The notes under the pieces are model-generated. The model searched no databases and had not been told where the DNA came from. It saw only the letters and a program-made list of their open reading frames with translations. This document shows positions 1-5,201 of a stretch of DNA of 7,177 nucleotides, in pieces (position 1 is the first letter of the stretch; the number at the start of each line of letters is the position of its first letter). The stretch is from Desulforudis sp. (GTDB taxonomy: Bacteria; Bacillota; Desulfotomaculia; Desulfotomaculales; Desulforudaceae), in contig JACUUW010000095.1 of the NCBI GenBank assembly GCA_014859075.1, positions 1-7,177 on the forward strand. The letters run 5' to 3'. A program made the translations under genes and the position numbers.

Positions 1-144
1 GGGCAAATGCTGGTGCGTAATGGCACCTGGTGCGAGTTGCGTTGGGTTGAAAACGGCACGGTCATCAGGATGTGGGGGCAAATTCCACCCGGGGAGATCA
101 AGGCGGTGGCCGAATCGCTTTTCAGTCTCTCGTCGGCCGAGTAA
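1..144 (+). CDS. C-terminal fragment of a possible DUF4367/LolA-like protein
   Basis: The reading frame is open from the first base and ends at TAA 142-144, giving 47 residues of a gene that starts left of the window. The visible tail alternates hydrophobic strands with a short closing helix: a W-x-x-x-R-W-V stretch, then NGT-V-I-R-M-W-G, then PPGEIKAVAESLFSL. An 'x-W-x-x-NG-x-x-x-x-x-G...E-I-x-x-x-A-x-S-L' ending is typical of DUF4367 and related LolA/RseB-like domains, which are extracytoplasmic and often belong to anti-sigma-type or lipoprotein-sorting proteins. The family call rests on this short tail only. The fragment could be another beta-rich secreted protein. It is the only plus-strand gene and converges on the next gene with 18 bases between the stop codons. 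I see no strong terminator in that gap. Confidence 0.55.
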   Translation, partial: GQMLVRNGTWCELRWVENGTVIRMWGQIPPGEIKAVAESLFSLSSAE

Positions 145-162
145 ACACCAACGCCCGAGGGC

Positions 163-387
163 TCAAGAACTGAGCAGTTCCTCGCATTCTTCAATCAGTC
201 CCAGCAACTCGCGGGCCAACCGCTGATCGTCGCACTGGCTAACCGTAAGGTTATAGGCCAGGCGCAGCTGGAAGATCAGTCTGGCACGGTCGACGGCGCT
301 CAAGTCCTGGTTTTCCATCCGTAGCGTCTCGGCCAAGTTTTTCGATCTGTCGATCAGTATTCTAAACTCTTCTCTATCTTTGCACAT
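163..387 (-). CDS. small helical protein of unknown function (74 aa)
   Basis: I do not recognise this protein. I chose ATG at 387 because a purine-rich GGGGCAGGGA run lies just upstream of it. The frame is also open to a GTG at 399, which would add four residues but has no ribosome binding site. The product is charged and predicted almost entirely helical, with heptad-like leucines in the second half (L-x-F-Q-L-R-L-A and L-A-R-E-L-L-G-L-I-E-E-C-E-E-L-L). It has cysteines at 2, 52 and 68, and no signal peptide or membrane segment, so it is probably a cytosolic helical bundle or coiled coil. Codon third positions are less GC-rich than in the addAB genes. It follows the DUF188 gene on the same strand after 149 bases, so co-transcription is possible but not shown. 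The open frame, start context and amphipathic pattern favour a real gene. Confidence 0.6.
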   Translation of the reverse strand: MCKDREEFRILIDRSKNLAETLRMENQDLSAVDRARLIFQLRLAYNLTVSQCDDQRLARELLGLIEECEELLSS

Positions 388-536
388 TCCCTGCCCCACA
401 CCGGCTAGAGTTTTTGCGTTCGGAATCGCCGTTGTTTTCCGAATTTAGTTCCTACCTTAACCAGACAACCCGGGACCGGCTCAGGTTCCTTAAAATCGCT
501 GACAGTTTATGCCGGTAGGAGAAACAACTGTTGAAC
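388..536. other. intergenic spacer, no gene seen
   Basis: This gap lies between the stop of the DUF188 gene and the start of the 74-aa gene, both on the minus strand. It is more AT-rich than its surroundings and presumably carries the leader or promoter of the small gene. On the minus strand a TTGTCT hexamer near 454-459 is followed at about consensus distance by an AAATTC-like stretch. This is too weak to call a promoter. Short inverted repeats occur (for example ACCGGC/GCCGGT with a 30-base loop), but none has a T-run, so I see no convincing terminator for the DUF188 gene. Confidence 0.4.
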
Positions 537-980
537 TTATTCCACCGCTTTCAGGCCCAGCAACCGGGAGAGAGCGGCGGTAAACCGCTCATCGTCTGCG
601 CGCGCACGCTTGCGCGGCCCTTTGGTCCGGCCCCCGCCCCGCCGGTACCTGGCCTTGAGGGCCCGTTCCTCCAACAGAAAAGGAAGCTTGTCCAGTCGGT
701 GGATCCGACCGTCCGGGGAAAGGGCACGGGCCTTCCGGCCGAGGACCAGGGCAGCAAGACCCCAGTCCTGGGTGACCACAATGTCGCCTGGTCGCGTGGC
801 GTTTGCCACCGCCAAATCTGTTTCCTCGGGTGCATCGCCCACCACAATGTGCCGGTCGGACCTGATTTCGTGGTGGAAACTGGCCACCGTCCACACGCCC
901 ACCCCGGCCTCCCGCCCCAGTCGGTGGCAGATTTCAAGCACGCCGCGCGGGCAGGCGTCGGCGTCAATCACGATCTTCAC
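537..980 (-). CDS. YaiI/YqxD family protein (DUF188), PIN-like fold
   Basis: This 147-residue protein matches the usual length (about 150 aa) and motif order of the YaiI/YqxD (DUF188) family. The N-terminus reads MKIVIDADACP (residues 1-11) with the family's paired aspartates at 6 and 8. It is followed by VVGDAPEETD (46-55), the signature PGDIVVTQDWGLAALVL (64-80), and the closing KGPRKRARADDERF (120-133), which corresponds to the family GP...D-x-x-RF motif. The fold is PIN-like and the conserved acidic residues suggest metal-dependent nuclease activity, but the family's role is not established. GTG at 980 is chosen because the family begins exactly at this MKIxxDADACP motif and AGGAG (992-996) and GAGGGT (984-989) lie just upstream. 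The frame stays open a further 57 codons upstream, but that part does not match the family. No dnaG or sigA neighbour, as found beside yqxD in Bacillus, is visible here. Confidence 0.93.
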   Translation of the reverse strand: MKIVIDADACPRGVLEICHRLGREAGVGVWTVASFHHEIRSDRHIVVGDAPEETDLAVANATRPGDIVVTQDWGLAALVLGRKARALSPDGRIHRLDKLPFLLEERALKARYRRGGGRTKGPRKRARADDERFTAALSRLLGLKAVE

Positions 981-1151
981 AGTACCCTCAACTCCTCGTG
1001 CCCGGCTTTTCCCCTGGCTCACGCCCGTTGCAGTCGCCCCGCCGTCTTGGTTGCCGCCATACCCATTCCTTGTTCGCCAATAGGAATACTGTGCCGGCAC
1101 CCCGATTTCCTCCAGCGTCTGGAAGATTGTGTCCGTTGAGTGCGCGTGGGT
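981..1151 (-). other. open, partly coding-like stretch upstream of the DUF188 gene (possible gene remnant)
   Basis: Fifty-seven stop-free codons run in frame into the DUF188 start, bounded upstream by TAA at 1152-1154, which lies inside the palindrome at 1151-1181. The distal half looks protein-like (STDTIFQTLEEIGVPAQYSYW) with mostly G or C in third positions. The proximal half is Gly/Arg/Gln-rich and looks non-coding. There is no ATG, and possible GTG codons (for example at 1100) lack a clear ribosome binding site. It could be the decayed end of a lost gene cut by the palindrome, or chance openness in GC-rich DNA. I recognise no family, and I do not treat it as a true extension of the DUF188 protein. 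Confidence 0.25.
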
Positions 1152-1181
1152 TTAAGTTAGGGGTCTGACCCTTAACTTAAA
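1151..1181. repeat. near-perfect 15-bp inverted repeat, REP/MITE-like palindrome
   Basis: The left arm (1151-1165) and right arm (1167-1181) are reverse complements except at one position (G1160 opposite T1172, a G-U wobble in RNA), with a single T at the centre. The GC core reads GGGGTC-T-GACCC and the flanks are AT-rich (TTTAAGTTA/TAACTTAAA). Compact intergenic palindromes with a GGGGTCTGACCC-type core resemble REP-type repeats mobilised by Y1 (RAYT) transposases, but no transposase is present in the window. It could instead be an operator or a transcription-terminating hairpin, although there is no T-run beyond the AT arms. The symmetry is direct observation; the REP assignment is inference. 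Confidence 0.6.
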
Positions 1182-1200
1182 AGATGGGATGGGGATGGTG

Positions 1201-1227
1201 AAAGACTGGCTCTTTCGGCCAGTCTTT
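1201..1227 (-). terminator. hairpin just after the DUF1540 gene, probable terminator
   Basis: A perfect 10-bp stem (AAAGACTGGC at 1201-1210 with GCCAGTCTTT at 1218-1227) encloses a 7-base loop. On the minus strand it begins six bases beyond the DUF1540 stop codon, the usual place for an intrinsic terminator. The stem itself ends in TTT, but no long T-run follows, so termination may be weak. The hairpin also separates the DUF1540 gene from the DUF188 gene. Confidence 0.6.
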
Positions 1228-1233
1228 CCGCCT

Positions 1234-1386
1234 TTACATCTTCCTTTTAAAGGTTTCACATTTGGTCTCATCCGAAGATTTCGCGTTGCTTGCGTGGTTT
1301 CGATCCACCTGAATCATCGGGGCGTCACACTTGACGTTCTGGTTGTATTCACACTCAGTCACGGTGCACTTGATCTCACCGGGCAT
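1234..1386 (-). CDS. DUF1540 domain small cysteine protein (50 aa)
   Basis: This short gene reads from ATG 1386 to TAA 1234-1236 and encodes 50 residues. The four cysteines lie at 7, 12, 20 and 43 in the pattern KCTVTECEYN (6-15), VKCDAP (18-23) and TKCETF (41-46), with a hydrophobic IQV stretch (25-27) between. This C-x4-C-x7-C...T-x-C-x-TF layout is the DUF1540 signature, found mainly in Firmicutes, especially clostridia. The cysteines suggest metal binding, but no function is established. A strong ribosome binding site (AAGGGGGTG, 1392-1400) precedes the ATG. It lies about 100 bases downstream of addA on the same strand, with an AT-rich gap that may hold its own promoter and a hairpin right after its stop, so it is probably a separate transcription unit. 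Family assignment is firm from the cysteine pattern. Confidence 0.9.
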   Translation of the reverse strand: MPGEIKCTVTECEYNQNVKCDAPMIQVDRNHASNAKSSDETKCETFKRKM

Positions 1387-1487
1387 ACGTTCACCCCCTT
1401 CCCGGGTTTTCCAACTTAGTCTGTTCAGGGGGCAGGCGCATTATGCATTTTAATGGATATAACCGGGAAAAAAGCAAAATCATTTCT
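1387..1487 (-). promoter_or_regulatory. AT-rich gap between addA and the DUF1540 gene, possible promoter
   Basis: This is the most AT-rich part of the window. On the minus strand a TTGCTT hexamer (1472-1477) is followed after 19 bases by TAAAAT (1447-1452), and a second -10-like CATAAT lies at 1440-1445. The spacing is slightly long for a sigma-A-type promoter. Transcription starting here would leave a leader of about 45-50 bases before the DUF1540 ATG. A run of six T's follows the addA stop on the minus strand, but no GC-rich stem precedes it, so I see no clear addA terminator and read-through is possible. Confidence 0.35.
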
Positions 1488-4400
1488 TTATACCGCCACA
1501 GCCCTGCCCGTGTCCAGCAGGTACAGATACCGTTCCTGTACCGAGGTACCCAGAATGGACTCCACCGCCCGGCAGTACAGCCTGATCTGCCCTTGGTAGC
1601 GGGCCGCGAGTTCAGTCTCTCGCCCCGCCGCCCGGTCTGTCTTGTAGTCCACCAGCACCAACCCGCCCGGGTCGGCGAACAGGCAGTCGATTACGCCCTG
1701 GATCAGCACGGTTTCCCCGGCGGCCGGCCCGCACACTTCCGGATAGACCTCTCCGGCCGGGACCGCCAGGTAGAACGGCAGTTCGCGCCGGACCCAATCG
1801 GCCCGGAGCAGCCGCCGCCCCAGCTTGCCGGCGAAAAACCCGGCGACGGCCGCCGCGTCAACGGCCGCCGCTTCTGCCGCGGTGAGCAGTTCCCGGTCCA
1901 GCATCCGGGCGATCTGTTCCCTGATCCCCTTCACACTCAGGTCCCCACCGAGTTGTACGTGCTGGAGCACAAGGTGCATCGCCGCTCCGTAGACCGGTCC
2001 GGATAGGCCGCGGGCGGCCTCCAAGAATCGGGGTCGGCCGGTGAACGCGGTCACGGGCGTGACGGCCGCCGCCTCCTCACCGGGGAGGTCGAACCGCCGC
2101 TTCACTTCGGTGGCCGTTACCTTGGCCGGCAGCCCCGCCGGCAGCGGGTAGGGGTACTCCCAGTCGAGGGCGCGGGCCGCCGGCGCGTCGACCGCGCCGC
2201 TTGAAGGCACCGGCGCAGCGCGGCGGAGCCGGTCGACCAGTTCACCCGCCGCCCCACCGGTACCGGGCGCGCCGGCCCCGGACTCCCCGAAAGGGTGGAG
2301 GTGCACGGCCCACGCCGACTGCTCGGTGACCGCCGCCGGGCCTGACCGACTGACCTCCGCCGCGAGCGGCCCGGCATCAGGGTGCACCGCGAGCGCCGGC
2401 ACCAACCAGTCCAGGTGACTTTGGGCCTCCGCCAGCACCGGCGCGGGCAGGTTTCCTTCGGGTCCGGACGGGATCCGGCGCCAGCGGGCCAGACACCGGT
2501 CCAGTCCAGCCGCCGACCCCACCAGGATCAGCCGCTCCCGGGCTCTGGTCATGGCCACGTACAGAATACGCATCTCCTCCGAAAGGTTTTCCCGCCGCCG
2601 ACGTTCCCGGAGGGCGTGCCAGGCCGCGGTCGGGTAGCTGATCCGGGCCTCCGAGTCGACGTAGTGGGCGGCTATCCCGCACTCCTTGTGAAACAACACC
2701 TCGCGCCGCAGGTCCGGCATGTGAAACCGCCGGCCGAGTTCGGCCAGAATTACCACCGGGAATTCCAGCCCCTTGCTCTGGTGAATGCTCATAATCCGGA
2801 CCACGTTCTCGCCCTCGCCAAGCGCCGGGGCGGGGCCCAGGTCCCGGCCGCCTTCCCGGATCAGCTCGAGGAAACGCAGGAAACGGAACAACCCCCGGAA
2901 GGAAGTGGTCTCGTACTGCCTGGCCCGGTCGTGCAGGGCGCGCAGATTGGCCTGGCGCTCCGCGCCCCCGGGCAGCCCTCCCACGTAATCGTAGTACCCG
3001 GTTTCCCGGTAGACCGCCCAGATCAGGTCGGCCGGCGAACACCGCCGGGCCTGGGAACGCCAGGACTCCAGCCGCGCCAAGAACCCGGACAGTTTCTCGC
3101 CGGCCGCACCGCCGGCCTCCGCCGCCGCCGTCACCGCTCCGTAGAAGTCCGCCGCGGGCGCCGCGAGCCGGACGTCGGCCAGCTCCCCGGCCAACAGTCC
3201 CACCAGCGGCGAGCAGAGTACGGCCGCGAGCGGCACGTCCTGTCGCGGGTTGTCGATAATTTTCAGCAGTGACAGAATTGTCTCGACTTCGCCGGCCTGG
3301 AAGTAACCGGTCCCCACTCTGGCGTACGCCGGGATCTCCAGGCGCCGAAATTCCTCCAGGTACACGGCGGCCTTGCCCGTGGTGGCCCGCAGGAGCACCA
3401 CTATGTCCCGGTACTGCACCCGGCGCTCTTCACCGGTGACCGGGTCCGGGATCCGCAGCGGCGGCGTTTTGCCGTCTCCGTCAACCAGCCGCCTGATGAT
3501 CCCGCCGGTCACCCGCGCCTCGCGCTGCGCGGCGTCGTACTCGCTTTCGTCCGGCAATTCGGACTCGTCCACCGTCACCTCCGTTCCGGTCGTGTCCTCG
3601 GCCCGGCGTTCCAGAAGGTACACCTCCACCGGCTCCGGCCGCCCGGCGGCCCCGGCGTCGCTCCGCCCGCAAATCAGGGCCGCCGCCCCGTCGTATGCCA
3701 ATTCTCCGACGGCCGGCGTCATTATCCGGCTGAACACAAAATTTACGGCGTGGATGATCCCCGCGCGGCTGCGAAAGTTATGCGCCAGGTCCACCCGCCG
3801 GTTCCGCACCCCATCCTCCGGCCGGAACGCCCGGTACTTTTGCAGAAACAGTTCCGGTTCGGCCAGGCGAAACCGGTATATGCTCTGTTTCACGTCCCCG
3901 ACCACGACCAGGTTCGGAACCCCGTCCTCGCTCCGGGACACCAGCCGCAGGATCGCTTCCTGCACCCCGTTGATGTCCTGATACTCGTCCACCAGCACCT
4001 CCGCGAAGTGCCGCCGCAGCTCCGCGGCCACCGCCGAAGGTGCCGGGCTTCCCGGCTCGGCTCCCGGGGCCAGCAACAATTGCAGGCAGTAATGCTCGAG
4101 GTCCGCGAAGTCGACCAGGTTGCGGGCCAGCTTGGCTTTTCGGTAAGCCTCGCCAAAGGCGGCGGCCAACCCGGCCAGCCGCCGTACCGCCGGCGTGACG
4201 GCGGCCTGTTCCGCGAGCAGTGCCTCGGGGGTCCGCGAAAACAGTTCTTCCCGGAGTTCGACGAATCGGTCCTTGGCGCGCCTGCGCAGACCGGCGCACA
4301 CCTCTTTCAGTTCCTGATCGGCAGCGGCGCCCGCGGCCGGTAACCGGGCGCAGAACTCAAAGGCCAGGAACCCGGCGCGGACCTCGGCCCACTTCCCACT

Positions 4401-5201
4401 GCCCGCCAGCGCCAGGAGGGCTTCGGCGGCTTCCGCCTCGGTTTCCAGTTCCCGCGCGTACGCCGCGGGTCCGCCCGGCGCGTTCGCCGTCTCGAATGCC
4501 GACCGCAGCAGGTAAACTACCGCCTCCAGCCGCGCCCGCACCAGTTCGCGCAAGGCTGCTCCGAACGGGTCATCCCCGTCCAGGTGCTCCGCGGCGCCGA
4601 ACCCCGCCGCCCGGGCCAGCCAGTTTTCCGGCCAGGGGTTGCTGCGCGCAAACAAGTACAGGCCGGCCACCAACTCCGGCAGGGCCAAATCGTCGCGTTC
4701 GCCCCCGTACCCATCCACCAGAAACCGGAAGTCCGGATCCTGGTCGATGTTCCGGTAGTGCTCCTCAAACACCGCCGCCAGAGTTTCCTGGCGGACGACG
4801 ACCGCCTCGGTCTCGTCCGCGATCCGGAACTCCGGATCAAGGTCTAAAAGGTAGTAGTGGCGGCGCATCATCTCCCCGCAAAACGAGTGCAGGGTGGTGA
4901 TCTGGGCCTGCGGCAGTAGCCGGAGCTGGCGCTCCAATTGTTCAGACGGGCTTTTTTTCAGCTCCAGGGTCAAGGCGTCCGCGATCCGCCGGCGCATTTC
5001 CTGCGCGGCCGCGTTTGTAAAAGTGACCACCAGGAGGCGGTCGACGTCGACCGGGGCCGCCGGATCACACAACAGGCGGATGATCCTTTCCACCAGCACC
5101 GCGGTCTTCCCGGAACCGGCACCGGCGGCCACCAGCAGATTTTGGCCCCTGGCCCCGAGGGCGGTCAGTTGCGGTCCCGTCCAGTTGACACCACCGTTCA
5201 C
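1488..5201 (-). CDS. addA: ATP-dependent helicase/nuclease subunit A (AddA)
   Basis: AddA is the UvrD/Rep-type (SF1A) helicase and one of two nucleases of AddAB, the Firmicutes counterpart of RecBCD, which resects double-strand DNA ends and prepares 3' tails for RecA. The 1,237-residue product matches the family's usual size. Helicase motifs in order are Walker A AGAGSGKT (26-33), motif Ia VVTFTNAAAQEMR (58-70), TLHSFC (103-108), Walker B VLVDEYQD (402-409), GDVKQSIYRFR (435-445), LAHNFRSR (472-479), MSIHQSKGLEFPVVIL (804-819) and LYVAMTRARERL (880-891). An Ala/Gly/Pro-rich linker (about 940-1010) leads to a RecB-family nuclease domain: H1076, GVIDCLF with D1171, LVDYKTD with D1185 and K1187, and QIRLY (1205-1209). 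GTG at 5201 is chosen because it overlaps the addB stop by four bases, follows GGAGGAGG by seven bases, and sits 25 residues before Walker A. Every catalytic residue I could check is present. Confidence 0.98.
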   Translation of the reverse strand: MNGGVNWTGPQLTALGARGQNLLVAAGAGSGKTAVLVERIIRLLCDPAAPVDVDRLLVVTFTNAAAQEMRRRIADALTLELKKSPSEQLERQLRLLPQAQITTLHSFCGEMMRRHYYLLDLDPEFRIADETEAVVVRQETLAAVFEEHYRNIDQDPDFRFLVDGYGGERDDLALPELVAGLYLFARSNPWPENWLARAAGFGAAEHLDGDDPFGAALRELVRARLEAVVYLLRSAFETANAPGGPAAYARELETEAEAAEALLALAGSGKWAEVRAGFLAFEFCARLPAAGAAADQELKEVCAGLRRRAKDRFVELREELFSRTPEALLAEQAAVTPAVRRLAGLAAAFGEAYRKAKLARNLVDFADLEHYCLQLLLAPGAEPGSPAPSAVAAELRRHFAEVLVDEYQDINGVQEAILRLVSRSEDGVPNLVVVGDVKQSIYRFRLAEPELFLQKYRAFRPEDGVRNRRVDLAHNFRSRAGIIHAVNFVFSRIMTPAVGELAYDGAAALICGRSDAGAAGRPEPVEVYLLERRAEDTTGTEVTVDESELPDESEYDAAQREARVTGGIIRRLVDGDGKTPPLRIPDPVTGEERRVQYRDIVVLLRATTGKAAVYLEEFRRLEIPAYARVGTGYFQAGEVETILSLLKIIDNPRQDVPLAAVLCSPLVGLLAGELADVRLAAPAADFYGAVTAAAEAGGAAGEKLSGFLARLESWRSQARRCSPADLIWAVYRETGYYDYVGGLPGGAERQANLRALHDRARQYETTSFRGLFRFLRFLELIREGGRDLGPAPALGEGENVVRIMSIHQSKGLEFPVVILAELGRRFHMPDLRREVLFHKECGIAAHYVDSEARISYPTAAWHALRERRRRENLSEEMRILYVAMTRARERLILVGSAAGLDRCLARWRRIPSGPEGNLPAPVLAEAQSHLDWLVPALAVHPDAGPLAAEVSRSGPAAVTEQSAWAVHLHPFGESGAGAPGTGGAAGELVDRLRRAAPVPSSGAVDAPAARALDWEYPYPLPAGLPAKVTATEVKRRFDLPGEEAAAVTPVTAFTGRPRFLEAARGLSGPVYGAAMHLVLQHVQLGGDLSVKGIREQIARMLDRELLTAAEAAAVDAAAVAGFFAGKLGRRLLRADWVRRELPFYLAVPAGEVYPEVCGPAAGETVLIQGVIDCLFADPGGLVLVDYKTDRAAGRETELAARYQGQIRLYCRAVESILGTSVQERYLYLLDTGRAVAV

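Noticed and set aside
167..180. GAACTG-AG-CAGTTC inverted repeat at the convergent gene ends
   Set aside because: The stem is only six bases with a two-base gap and no T-run, and it lies mostly inside the end of the 74-aa gene. This is too weak to call a terminator.
486..535. ACAGTT/AACTGT inverted repeat enclosing a TAGGAG motif, resembling a regulatory RNA hairpin
   Set aside because: The stem has six base pairs with an 18-base loop, and no plausible plus-strand gene follows, so chance is the simpler explanation.
981..1100. N-terminal extension of the DUF188 protein from a GTG at 1100 (187 aa)
   Set aside because: Family members begin at the MKIxxDADACP motif, and good Shine-Dalgarno sequences lie just before the GTG at 980. 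The extension is partly low-complexity.
531..1139. Plus-strand open frame preceded by a TAGGAG-like site and a TTG codon
   Set aside because: It is antisense to the DUF188 gene, whose motifs are clear. The plus-strand translation is low-complexity and resembles no protein.
2382..3272. Long plus-strand open frame antisense to addA
   Set aside because: High GC content makes antisense frames open by chance. The product is Pro/Arg/Gln-rich, and the minus strand encodes conserved AddA helicase motifs here. The same applies to the other plus-strand frames over 1443-6690.
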